From Pseudodesulfovibrio sediminis (GTDB lineage Bacteria > Desulfobacterota > Desulfovibrionia > Desulfovibrionales > Desulfovibrionaceae): 64,000 bases of DNA. Of this stretch, positions 18,211 through 25,444 are shown one piece after another. The position numbers and the translations under genes were made by a program. How positions within the stretch are numbered: position 1 is the first letter of the stretch; each line of letters begins with the position of its first letter. Under the pieces are notes generated by a model. It was not told where the DNA came from. It did no database searches and saw nothing but the letters and a program-made list of their open reading frames with translations. The stretch is from NCBI RefSeq assembly GCF_020886695.1, contig NZ_AP024485.1, positions 1,621,001-1,685,000 of the forward strand, in the 5' to 3' direction.

Positions 18211-18361
18211 CTTCTGCCTCTAATTGCCTGATCTTCTCTTTGATTTCGGCCATTTTGTGATTCATGACCAGCAGGGTGATAACGGTGGACGGGTCCCGGT
18301 ACTCCTCAAGGGCCTCACGTACCCACATCGGTACTTTAATCTTCATTTCTGTATATTCCAT
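18203..18361 (-). CDS. 52-aa protein, ribbon-helix-helix-like
   Basis: Encodes 52 residues starting MEYTEMKIKVPMWVREALEE. The pattern of a short strand (MKIKVP) and two helices resembles a ribbon-helix-helix DNA-binding unit such as CopG/Arc, and the C-terminal half is a charged helix (MNHKMAEIKEKIRQLEAEDE). The stop overlaps the start of the next gene by 8 bases. Its start codon shares a base with the stop of the upstream 51-aa gene. The tight packing supports a real gene. Confidence 0.6.
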   Translation of the reverse strand: MEYTEMKIKVPMWVREALEEYRDPSTVITLLVMNHKMAEIKEKIRQLEAEDE

Positions 18362-18516
18362 TATATCTTAACCTCGTAGTATTTTGATTTTTTTTGGGGT
18401 TCTTGGAGTGCGTCCTTCAAGACAAGATCGCTGACGTACTGCGACATGTTCGGATACTGGCGAAGAATTTTGTAAACCTCTTGACTGACCGAGATGTGCA
18501 GGCGTTTCTTTTCCAT
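18361..18516 (-). CDS. 51-aa ribbon-helix-helix protein
   Basis: A 51-aa protein MEKKRLHISVSQEVYKILRQ... with the classic RHH layout: a beta-strand RLHISVS, helix QEVYKILRQYP, turn, helix SQYVSDLVLKDAL. Such proteins bind operators as dimers and often serve as antitoxins, plasmid copy or partition regulators. Its ATG overlaps the stop of the 130-aa gene upstream (TAATG), so both are translated together. No partner looks like a known toxin. Confidence 0.65.
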   Translation of the reverse strand: MEKKRLHISVSQEVYKILRQYPNMSQYVSDLVLKDALQEPQKKSKYYEVKI

Positions 18517-18908
18517 TATTTCGCCTCCTGCGCGTGGTAGAGGTCCGAAAGTGTCTGCTGACGTTGGTTTTTGATTGAAGCCATTGCCCCTGAAAGATCG
18601 TGTTGTGCAATATACCCGTGGACTCCATTCCCGTACTGGTGCCGAGTGATTATCCATTCCTTGGGCTTGCACTCGATTTCTAGAAAGCACTGCTCATGAG
18701 GACTTTGAAGAATCACGTGGTTCCCGAACTCGCTTCGAATGGTCGTGTCCCTGCCTAGCTGTATGTCGTAGTACTCTTTGTCGGAGATACTGCGGGTCTT
18801 GCGCCAATCGTAAGAACCTTGTTGCTTGTAGTAGAGGTTGCTCCATTCCACTTTCCAATCACCGACCTTTCTGCCTTTGTCGTTTATTACATTGCCTGAT
18901 TGTTGCAT
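18516..18908 (-). CDS. Hypothetical 130-aa protein
   Basis: First gene of the four-gene minus-strand set of the element. It is a 130-aa polar protein rich in Tyr, Trp and Gln (GDWKVEWSNLYYKQQGSYDW), without hydrophobic segments and without motifs that I know; the middle part (IRSEFGNHVILQSPHEQCFLEIE) may be a small beta fold. A cytoplasmic location is likely. Its start is back-to-back with the rightward 77-aa gene, so the two share a short AT-rich promoter region. Confidence 0.6.
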   Translation of the reverse strand: MQQSGNVINDKGRKVGDWKVEWSNLYYKQQGSYDWRKTRSISDKEYYDIQLGRDTTIRSEFGNHVILQSPHEQCFLEIECKPKEWIITRHQYGNGVHGYIAQHDLSGAMASIKNQRQQTLSDLYHAQEAK

Positions 18909-18964
18909 TGTATTTGTCCTTATTCCTGATTTTATTGTTATTTATACTTATAAATAAGGAAAAC

Positions 18965-19198
18965 GTGGGAATAGACACACATACTGACCCACAAGTGAGG
19001 AATATGGATATGAAAATAGAACAGGCTTTGGAGAGACTAGGGAAAATGTTTGATGCTGTACGCCGTGGTGAAAATGGCTTTCGTGAATACCTTGAGAAGA
19101 ACCCCACGTCTGCGGATGGCTCCGATGGACCGTTTATGAAATTCGTTCAGACCGGGGATATTGAGAAAGGAAAGTTCCGATATAACTGGGACGATTAG
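18965..19198 (+). CDS. Hypothetical 77-aa protein
   Basis: A small protein of 77 residues. A GTG start at 18965 is preferred because AAGGA lies 5 bases before it; an ATG 39 bases downstream (MDMKIEQALERLG) is the alternative. The N-terminal half is a helix (IEQALERLGKMFDAVRRGENGF), the rest is polar (NPTSADGSDG) and ends KGKFRYNWDD. It is divergent from the four-gene set. Function unknown. Confidence 0.5.
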   Translation: MGIDTHTDPQVRNMDMKIEQALERLGKMFDAVRRGENGFREYLEKNPTSADGSDGPFMKFVQTGDIEKGKFRYNWDD

Positions 19199-19354
19199 GT
19201 TAGAAATCTAGCGGTAAATTTTTTATCATTGCTGCTAGTCCCAATATGAGCCGTGATCGGTTCAGGATTGCTTGTAGGGCGATTTTGAGCGAGCTGCGGC
19301 TCTTTGTTTGCTGTAGTAGGCACAATTCTTCTGTGTTGATTCTGAAAAGGAAAA

Positions 19355-19373
19355 GCCCCCGACTAGCGAGGGC
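19355..19373 (-). terminator. Terminator of the polymerase-like gene
   Basis: On the minus strand GCCCTCG/CGGGGGC (7 bp, one G-T pair) with a 5-nt loop, then TTTTCCTTTTC, 72 bases past the stop of the large gene. A second hairpin on the plus strand (GACCCA/TGGGTC, 19386-19409, then TTTTT) faces the other way. No gene is convincing in 19199-19444. Confidence 0.7.
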
Positions 19374-19444
19374 AAAGGAGTGTCTGACCCACTACAAGAA
19401 AAATGGGTCGAACTTTTTGAATCTATTAGTATTTATATAACTGG

Positions 19445-21184
19445 TTAACTTACTTTGATTCGTGCGAATCGTCCCGCCTCACGTAGATCATCGGTATCTA
19501 GGACCGGGAATTTTTCGTCACCATGCCCGCCCTTAATATTAGTTTGCGCCCACTCATGCCCAAGGTAGGCCGCTGGGTTGATGCCACGTCTCACTTCTTC
19601 GGAAATCTTTTTGTTCTCGGCCTGAACGTCTTTGTTCTGGTTAGCCTGGTTGTACACCTCATGGGAAAAACCAAGGCGGCAACCGATTTTTTTTCTGATA
19701 TGTTCGGATAGCATCTCAAGGGTGGACGGCTCAGTGGCTGCGTGCCTTGGAAAAATTACGCAATCATGAATCTGGTATACTTCGTCGATACCCTTGCTTC
19801 TAAGGAAGCGAATCATTTCAATCCTGATCTGGCGTTCAACTGCTTCATAGATGCGGAACATTGTACGGTCTTTTCTGCTTCGACCTCTGCCGCCTTTAAT
19901 ACGCTTGCTATCACCGAGTTTGATCACCTCATCAATCATTTCTGGCAAGTCACGAAGGAGGAGGGTGCCAATACGGAAATTCGGGTTTTCGTTGGTTGTA
20001 CGATCGTACCATCTATCAAGCAATATCTTCCTGACAAGATTGCATTCTTTGGATAATTTATTAGCAAGGATTCGGGCCATTTTTTTTGTCTTTGGTGGCT
20101 TATCCTTACAATATTTTCGAATCACATTGCTACCGGGAGCAACCGTGAGCTGCAAGATGATGAGCTTGGCATCAACTATGTCAACGTTGAAAGTCTTGGC
20201 GAACAACGCGCGAACTTTGTTCTTCTCCATACTCGTCCCGGTGAGCTTGTGGAGCATAGGAAGGTCTTTCCTGATTTTATCGTAGTCCGGTTCATACCAC
20301 TTTTTTCGGCTGTCCAAGGATATCAGCCACAGGAAGGTGGATTGCATGGCGGCGTTGATATCTACCTCGATGTAATCCGCGAATACACGTTTACGCATAA
20401 CGCGCTTGAGTTGTCCCACAACGGTATAATCGCGCCCGATTTCGTTTAGTCCATGCTCCCAGCCAGAGCTAATGAAATTCTTGAAGTAAAAAAAATCTTC
20501 GTCTTGATATATGACTTGTCGAATAAGATATATAACCTGAAAATTATGGAACTTATTGAATAGAAAGACTTCCTTTCTGAAAATTTTCCTGTTTATCCTG
20601 AGATGCATAGCTGAATTAAATTCAAAATCGCTAGGAACCGCAGGGATGGTGTAATCTGCCTCGTTTATGTGGTGTATCCTTGTTTTTGAGAATCCACATG
20701 CCCGTAGAAGGTTCCGGTTCGCCATGGCAAGGATGATAATCAAGTCAAGATGGAAGCGATACCAACGACAATACCCATTTTTTTCTTTCCCCCATGCGTT
20801 GTTAGCGTGATAGGTGCTGCCTTCATCTTCGGCTTCATCCAAGAAGTACGAGAAGTACTTCCCGATTTTGTTCTGTTTAAAATTCGCTAGGAGTTTATAT
20901 TTGATGTGATAGGTATACCCTGTCAAGCCGAAACCTGTGGTGTTCTTAGGATTCCTATATGCAAAATCTAAAATGTTGTTAAGTTGCCGAATAAATCCAT
21001 TGAGATTTCGCTTTGTGATATTCTGTTTCAACCAGGGATCACCTTTGATTTTTCCCCCTATGAATTCTTTTACTGCCTCTGCCATGCACTTACCGTAGTA
21101 AGTACTTTCGTATTTCTTGTATTGTTTATCTCTCATACATTTATTTATAAAGTTAGACACTTCAATATAACTATAAATGGGCAT
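19445..21184 (-). CDS. Large protein with single-subunit polymerase-like palm motifs
   Basis: About 579 aa with the ATG at 21184 (a GTG 48 bases earlier would give 595 aa). Positions below use the 595-aa numbering. Two motifs suggest the palm of family A / T7-RNA-polymerase-like enzymes: YIEVDINAAMQSTFLWL (Asp291) resembles motif A, where the Asp is followed by a helix with an aromatic end, and EVYQIHDCVIFP (His489-Asp490) resembles motif C. The helix before motif C (IYEAVERQIRIEMIRFLRSKGI) fits the fold. VDAKLIILQLTVAPGS may be a degenerate motif B. It may replicate or transcribe the element. It is divergent from a primase-like gene. Identification is tentative. Confidence 0.5.
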   Translation of the reverse strand: MPIYSYIEVSNFINKCMRDKQYKKYESTYYGKCMAEAVKEFIGGKIKGDPWLKQNITKRNLNGFIRQLNNILDFAYRNPKNTTGFGLTGYTYHIKYKLLANFKQNKIGKYFSYFLDEAEDEGSTYHANNAWGKEKNGYCRWYRFHLDLIIILAMANRNLLRACGFSKTRIHHINEADYTIPAVPSDFEFNSAMHLRINRKIFRKEVFLFNKFHNFQVIYLIRQVIYQDEDFFYFKNFISSGWEHGLNEIGRDYTVVGQLKRVMRKRVFADYIEVDINAAMQSTFLWLISLDSRKKWYEPDYDKIRKDLPMLHKLTGTSMEKNKVRALFAKTFNVDIVDAKLIILQLTVAPGSNVIRKYCKDKPPKTKKMARILANKLSKECNLVRKILLDRWYDRTTNENPNFRIGTLLLRDLPEMIDEVIKLGDSKRIKGGRGRSRKDRTMFRIYEAVERQIRIEMIRFLRSKGIDEVYQIHDCVIFPRHAATEPSTLEMLSEHIRKKIGCRLGFSHEVYNQANQNKDVQAENKKISEEVRRGINPAAYLGHEWAQTNIKGGHGDEKFPVLDTDDLREAGRFARIKVS

Positions 21185-21273
21185 TTTGAAGGACTTTTTT
21201 AAAATAAATGCATTTTTTATTAAGTTAGACACATAATAGGGTAAAAATATACAAATCTTACATTCTCAACTAG

Positions 21274-21340
21274 TTCAGAAATTTCAGATAACAGTTGATT
21301 CAGGTAATTCAGAAATCCAGATAACAGAAAATTCAGAAGT
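21274..21340. repeat. Direct near-repeats (iteron-like) upstream of the polymerase-like gene
   Basis: TTCAGAAATTTCAGATAACAG at 21274-21294 and TTCAGAAATCCAGATAACAG at 21308-21327 are near-identical, with a third partial copy AATTCAGAAGT at 21330-21340. Two AAGTTAGACAC copies at 21150-21160 and 21222-21232 add to the repeat content of this divergent intergenic region. Confidence 0.6.
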
Positions 21341-21427
21341 AAATCTCTTCCAAAAAAAAATTGACCCTATGATTTTCGTGTAACGATAAATCAGGGTTCT
21401 TTTTTTTGAGGAGGAAGAGATTTACTT
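21337..21427. other. Long nearly perfect hairpin, putative replication origin element
   Basis: The outer 15 bp (AAGTAAATCTCTTCC, 21337-21351, with its exact complement at 21413-21427) are perfect. Inside follow A9 against T8, ACCCT/AGGGT, GATTT/AAATC and TCGT/ACGA around a GTA loop, so almost all of the 91 nt pair. It lies between two diverging gene starts, so it is not a terminator for either. An origin, a structured RNA, or a strand-initiation site would fit. Confidence 0.7.
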
Positions 21428-21487
21428 TAGAAAATCATAAAATTAATGAACTACTATTTGAGCCAAATAATAAATTGAGTTGTGATA

Positions 21488-21501
21488 TAGTGTTAACACT
21501 A
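21488..21501. promoter_or_regulatory. Perfect 14-bp palindrome, operator candidate
   Basis: TAGTGTTAACACTA is a perfect dyad 90 bases upstream of the primase-like gene; GACACTATC 14 bases further (21513-21521) repeats one arm. It is well placed for a dimeric repressor such as one of the RHH or Xre proteins of the element. Confidence 0.5.
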
Positions 21502-21590
21502 GTTAAAATACTGACACTATCATGCATTGATATTCATTTTTCATTGAATTCTATTGATAAATACTAGTAAAAAGGAGAATTCAAAACAAA

Positions 21591-22619
21591 ATGAATTATT
21601 TAACTACAGTTGACGCAGCTGATAGATACTACCAAATTATACCACAGCATTACAGAATCACTCACGGCGTGAAGTTCTTTTCACCGCACATCCTCACTCA
21701 CTTCCACGTTTTAACACACCGGAACAGTATCACGGACCTCGATACCCTTATGCATGACCTTGAGGCACTTCAAGACAAGCCAACTTTAGCCGTTGTCAGA
21801 GGCACGCTGAGAGGGACCCAAGAGGAAGCCGATAGTGTCGGACTCAGCACCCTACAGGACACCCCACAGAATTGGATATGCGTCCCGATAGATGGCCTTG
21901 ATATCCCCAGAGCACTTTCCGAACTTCCTTCATATGAAATTGCCCGGAACCTAGTAGACAATCATTTCCCAGAGGAATTCCACCATGCCCGCTTCATTCT
22001 TCAACACCGAGGATTGGCTGGCTATGACTTCGACTGGTCCGAATTTCACGCGAATCTGTTCTTCTGGAACGAAACACCGATCACATCCCGTGAAGTACTC
22101 AGATACTTCGACAAGAACACCCCTATGTATGGAATCGACCCCTTGCACAAGCCTATCGTGAAGCTAGAGGAAATCGGTCACCACATAAGAATCATCACCG
22201 CTAACCCGGAATACGAAGATATTAACAACCCGGACCTTGCAGAGCCTCTTTATCCCGAACTTGACCCTGTTCTTGCCCGTGGAGAGAAGCGCGTCCAGAT
22301 GATCGAAGGCACCAAGGCCCATATCAATCTAGATATCCCCGAAATCGAATACGACAATGAATTTTTCCGTTCCCGCGTTTTCAAAAAAGCCCTGTATGCT
22401 AAGTCCAAAGGAACCCTGAATCACTATGACTTAAAGGAAATGGGGTATGCTCTTCGGAACTTGGGTTTAGGAGTAGAGTCGGTAAGGTTCACTCTCAACA
22501 AATGCGGTCACCCAAAATCAGCATTTACTAACAAAGACCTACGGGCAATATACGGGGACCCCGACCCACGCCCAGAACTCGGAAAGGACACTCTCCTCAA
22601 ATTCGCCGGAATCATATAA
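21591..22619 (+). CDS. Primase-polymerase-like (AEP superfamily) replication protein, tentative
   Basis: A 342-aa protein. Residues 94-106 (NWICVPIDGLDIP) and the later FILQHRGLAGY and HANLFFWNETPITSREVLRYF resemble the core order of plasmid AEP primases, where an acidic D-x-D strand is followed by a segment ending in a HLWFWL-type strand. In this protein the first acidic residue of the D-x-D strand appears as Pro, so it may be a divergent or inactive form. The C-terminal third (LNHYDLKEMGYALRNLGLG) is helical. A strong AAGGAG site 12 bases upstream fixes the start. It diverges from the polymerase-like gene across the origin-like region. Confidence 0.45.
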   Translation: MNYLTTVDAADRYYQIIPQHYRITHGVKFFSPHILTHFHVLTHRNSITDLDTLMHDLEALQDKPTLAVVRGTLRGTQEEADSVGLSTLQDTPQNWICVPIDGLDIPRALSELPSYEIARNLVDNHFPEEFHHARFILQHRGLAGYDFDWSEFHANLFFWNETPITSREVLRYFDKNTPMYGIDPLHKPIVKLEEIGHHIRIITANPEYEDINNPDLAEPLYPELDPVLARGEKRVQMIEGTKAHINLDIPEIEYDNEFFRSRVFKKALYAKSKGTLNHYDLKEMGYALRNLGLGVESVRFTLNKCGHPKSAFTNKDLRAIYGDPDPRPELGKDTLLKFAGII

Positions 22620-22626
22620 CGAAGAA

Positions 22627-22660
22627 ACCCACCCAGCTTATGGCCAGGTGGGTCTTTTCT
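22627..22660 (+). terminator. Terminator after the primase-like gene
   Basis: ACCCACC/GGTGGGT stem with a 13-nt loop, then CTTTTCTTGT, 8 bases past the stop codon, facing the convergent resolvase gene. Confidence 0.85.
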
Positions 22661-22680
22661 TGTCTCTATGGTCAAATCGA

Positions 22681-23238
22681 CTAAAACGATACCTTCACAC
22701 GTTGAACCGTCTTCGTGCTACAGCCTAACTTCCGAGAAATTGCGGCTTGGCTCATACCTTCATCAAGCATCCCCTTGATTGTATCCTTGTCGAAGCTCGC
22801 CTTCCTCCCTGCGTACTTCTCAGGATTATCCCGCTTGGCCTTCGCTATCCCGGCTGCTTGGCGTTCCTTGCGAAGATTCGTTTCAAATTCAGCGAAAACA
22901 CCCAACAGTTGCAGGAAAGCCGTACCCGTTGAAGTGCTGGTGTCAATTTTCTGGTCCAAAATCTCCAAGTGCGCTCCCTTGGTCTTCAAGAGGTCCACGA
23001 TCTTCAGGAGGTCGTGCATGTCACGGGCCAGCCTATCCAGTTTCCAGACTACCAGTTTATCGCCTTCCTCGACACTCTCCAAAAGTAAGTCCAGCTTGTC
23101 CCGGCCTTTCATGGAAGTACCACTGACCTTTTCCGAGCGAATCACAGCATTGGGGTAAGCCTTTCTAATTGCCTCCTCCTGCATGGTTGCATCTTGGTCC
23201 AGAGTGGAAACACGGCAGTATGCGAAAATAGTGGACAT
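22681..23238 (-). CDS. Serine recombinase (resolvase/invertase family)
   Basis: A 185-aa small serine recombinase. The catalytic Ser is Ser11 in AYCRVSTLDQD; the conserved segments KLVVWKLDRLARDMHDLL and GVFAEFETNLRKERQAAGI follow, then an HTH at the end (MSQAAISRKLGCSTKTVQRV). Length matches Tn3/Hin-type enzymes. It could resolve dimers of the excised element, invert a segment, or help maintenance. Five TGTCCA/TGGACA boxes and two palindromes lie directly upstream of it, consistent with a res site and autoregulation. Confidence 0.9.
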   Translation of the reverse strand: MSTIFAYCRVSTLDQDATMQEEAIRKAYPNAVIRSEKVSGTSMKGRDKLDLLLESVEEGDKLVVWKLDRLARDMHDLLKIVDLLKTKGAHLEILDQKIDTSTSTGTAFLQLLGVFAEFETNLRKERQAAGIAKAKRDNPEKYAGRKASFDKDTIKGMLDEGMSQAAISRKLGCSTKTVQRVKVSF

Positions 23239-23260
23239 GGACTTACTCCTTTTTGTCTAT

Positions 23261-23368
23261 GTGGACATTACGGTTTAAACCATAACGACTGACTTGGACA
23301 ACTGCAAGCAGAAAAACCCTATTGTCCAGAAAATGTCCACTCCCCAACAGGGTATACCCTATTGTCCA
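23261..23368. promoter_or_regulatory. Res-like recombination site with repeated TGTCCA boxes
   Basis: TGTCCA or its complement occurs five times (23262, 23295, 23323, 23334, 23363). CCCTATTGTCCA is repeated exactly at 23317-23328 and 23357-23368. Two perfect palindromes are present, GGTTTAAACC (23272-23281) and AGGGTATACCCT (23349-23360). The arrangement upstream of a resolvase gene is what a res site looks like. The remaining 23369-23573 shows no gene. Confidence 0.6.
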
Positions 23369-23573
23369 CAGTGGGCAGAAATAAAGGAAGAGCAAGCTGT
23401 TACTGCCTTGTAATGTCGAGGATCGTTTAGGTCTGGGTTGGTAGAAAAGTTAGATCGAATCGTCTTAGGTACATAAGGAGAGGCAATGAGGGAAAAGAGT
23501 CCCATTCAATAACGTACACACTCTCTCACAAATAATTATCATTTTTCCAAGAAACAACAGAGAGCAAAGGCCA

Positions 23574-24470
23574 TCACCTAGTCTTAACCATCTTAATGTA
23601 CTGATCTTTTCCAACGACTCTACTTTCTTCTTTCTTAATTTCACTGGGAGTCATGTATTCTTCAAACAGTTCTAACTGGTGTTTCTGAGCACGGACTGAT
23701 CGTTTGTAATCCCTTGAAACCCTAATCTTCTTATTATTCACGTTGACTCCAGTGACCAGTTTCCCATTCATTGGAGTGAAGAGTTCTTCTTTTCCTTCAT
23801 TCAGCTTCAGCCCAAATGATTCTACTATTTCTTTGGCTTTGAGCATGAATTCTTCAGGAATAACTCTACCTGAAAAAGTAAGATCATCAATGAATCGTGT
23901 GTAAACTACATTATGAGCATCTGAAAGGTTACCCAGTCTTACATCTAAAGGCTGACACAGAATATTGGCTAATACAGGACTTGTTGGAGACCCTGTTGGT
24001 AGTTTGTATTTGTATGTTGTCAGCTTGGACAGCACACCTGCGACAGGAGGAGAGCACTGCAATTGTTGAATAAACAGCTCATAAATACGTCTTGAAGAAA
24101 TAGAAGGGAAGAAGGAGCTAAAGTCCAAGCAATAAACAAAGGGAGCAGCCGCATGTTGCTTTGCATTATCTACGTGGCATCTTTTCTTTACTGCCCCATA
24201 AGCTGCGGGATGTAACTCAAATTTACTTAAATGCCTCAGAATTGCAGATTGAATCCTGCGCAATGGAGCAGACGGCACGGAAAGGACTCTGGCAGAACCA
24301 TCTTTCTTTGTGATTTCCTTCTTCCTATAAAAGCTAGGAATACTTTCACAAACTTCATTCAAATGGTCGAGGGAATAGCCAAGGATTCTGGCTAATGAGT
24401 TCGGACTTTTAAGTCCAATTAAAGGGCAAACTTCATCATGCGGCGTCACAAGAAATTGTTTCCATTTCAT
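23574..24470 (-). CDS. Retron-type reverse transcriptase
   Basis: A 298-aa RT of the retron clade, which makes a branched msDNA from a cognate RNA. Retron hallmarks are visible: NAKQH (102-106, the NAxxH of region X) and VTG (239-241, region Y). RT motifs are LDFSSFFPSI with Asp116, LPTGSPTSPVLANILCQPLD, and the active-site FIDD (193-196), where most retrons have YxDD. The rest is a compact palm with a short thumb and no fused effector domain. It overlaps the Xre-type gene by 35 bases and has little ribosome-binding site, so translation is coupled. With the upstream RNA and small proteins it forms a probable anti-phage unit. Confidence 0.92.
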   Translation of the reverse strand: MKWKQFLVTPHDEVCPLIGLKSPNSLARILGYSLDHLNEVCESIPSFYRKKEITKKDGSARVLSVPSAPLRRIQSAILRHLSKFELHPAAYGAVKKRCHVDNAKQHAAAPFVYCLDFSSFFPSISSRRIYELFIQQLQCSPPVAGVLSKLTTYKYKLPTGSPTSPVLANILCQPLDVRLGNLSDAHNVVYTRFIDDLTFSGRVIPEEFMLKAKEIVESFGLKLNEGKEELFTPMNGKLVTGVNVNNKKIRVSRDYKRSVRAQKHQLELFEEYMTPSEIKKEESRVVGKDQYIKMVKTR

Positions 24471-24747
24471 AAGTGATTATTGAAAACATATTCTTCTGAA
24501 GCTTAATAAAGTCTCCTCGTTCTTTGTCTGAAAGTTCTACAGGAACTTCACTTGCTACAATGTAAATCAACTCTTTCGAAACTCCTATCAATACAGCAAG
24601 AGCTTCTATGAGCTTTGCACTCATTGTCTTCTTACCACTCTCTACGAGAGATAAGTAGTTCTGAGAGATACCCAAGCAACCTGCCATGTAACCTTGAGAA
24701 AGGCCTTGGCTTGCCCGAATAGTTTTAATCAATTTGCCGATCGTCAT
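24436..24747 (-). CDS. Xre-family helix-turn-helix protein of the retron operon
   Basis: A 103-aa protein. Residues 1-60 are a classic Xre/Cro HTH (IKTIRASQGLSQGYMAGCLGISQNYLSLVESG), with a predicted DNA-contacting helix at SQNYLSLVE. The tail (LSDKERGDFIKLQKNMFSIITYEME) is a helix. The start has AGGA 7 bases before it. It is placed between a 91-aa gene and the RT, and overlaps the RT gene. Several retron classes carry a small HTH protein as the effector or its partner; here it could repress the operon, act as the toxic effector, or both. Confidence 0.8.
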   Translation of the reverse strand: MTIGKLIKTIRASQGLSQGYMAGCLGISQNYLSLVESGKKTMSAKLIEALAVLIGVSKELIYIVASEVPVELSDKERGDFIKLQKNMFSIITYEMETISCDAA

Positions 24748-24803
24748 ATGTAATCCTAGTAGGTTATTGTCAGGGCTTGGCAGTCTTCCATCATCATACT
24801 TTC

Positions 24804-25079
24804 TTAGAGCATAAGTCCGAGAACTTCATGGAATCTATTCCAGAGTTCCGGCCCCCAACGAAGAGATCCACGTAACACCGCCCAATAGAACGATGCCTTT
24901 GCCCACCATTTCTTCTTTTTCAGAAGTGGTAAGACCGTTTTTTCCATTTCGTCAGATGAAACGAGTTCATCCGTAATTCTTAAGGTGATTTTCCGCTTAC
25001 GCACTAATCCACAAAGGATGTGATGCGATTCCTCGATCAATTCGAGTTGCTTCTTCTTCTCTACAATTTCTTTATTCAT
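24804..25079 (-). CDS. 91-aa protein of the retron operon
   Basis: A small basic protein starting MNKEIVEKKKQLELIEESHH. The first half is a charged helix, the second holds many aromatic residues (KKWWAKASFYWAVLRGSLRWG). No family is recognised. It lies between the structured RNA and the HTH gene in the same direction, 56 bases before the HTH start. A longer frame to 25139 would overlap the flank of the RNA, so the ATG at 25079 is chosen. It could be the effector, a regulator or a spacer gene; conservation with other retrons would decide. Confidence 0.5.
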   Translation of the reverse strand: MNKEIVEKKKQLELIEESHHILCGLVRKRKITLRITDELVSSDEMEKTVLPLLKKKKWWAKASFYWAVLRGSLRWGPELWNRFHEVLGLML

Positions 25080-25142
25080 TTGATACCCTACTTCACATGG
25101 TTCCCCATGCAGTTTAATGGTTGTACGGCCCGTTAACATTCA

Positions 25143-25408
25143 CTCTTTGCTCTAAGACTGCTGCCACCATGAAGTGCTATCGCCTCAGCGCATACGATCA
25201 CTACGTCGTCGCAGTCAGTGCGAGTCGTTTAGCTTTCATTGTTCGCGTGGGGGCGACAATTCCACCTTATCGGTGGCGACCATGTGGTCACAAACCTGAC
25301 CGAAGCCAGGGCGGTCTTTCAACCGGAACGGGACTTATGCACCATGAATAAATAATTGATGCCTTAAGACGGATTTCAAAGAGCTATTGACTGGCGTATC
25401 GCCAGCTG
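25143..25408 (-). ncRNA. Candidate retron msr-msd RNA
   Basis: On the minus strand the transcript would begin near 25409, shortly before a perfect hairpin (CTGGCG/CGCCAG, 25391-25405). Short stem-loops follow: GACCG/CGGTC, GTGACC/GGTCGC, CCACC/GGTGG and ATTGTCGC/GCGAACAAT. A longer imperfect hairpin with GACTGC/GCAGTC ends (25156-25216) comes last. The flanks CTCTTTG and CAAAGAG (25143-25149, 25377-25383) can pair like the a1/a2 repeats. This layout, short msr hairpins and then a long msd hairpin upstream of an RT operon, fits a retron RNA. The exact branching G is not assigned. Confidence 0.65.
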
Positions 25409-25416
25409 TTGAATAC

Positions 25417-25444
25417 ACAATAACCAATTCATACTAAAAGTCAA
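25417..25444 (-). promoter_or_regulatory. Promoter of the retron operon
   Basis: Minus-strand -35 TTGACT (25439-25444) and -10 TATTGT (25417-25422) are 16 bases apart, immediately upstream of the structured RNA. Confidence 0.55.

Noticed and set aside
19246..19440. Open frame of 64 codons between the 77-aa gene and the polymerase-like gene
   Set aside because: It covers two terminator hairpins and has no ribosome-binding site.
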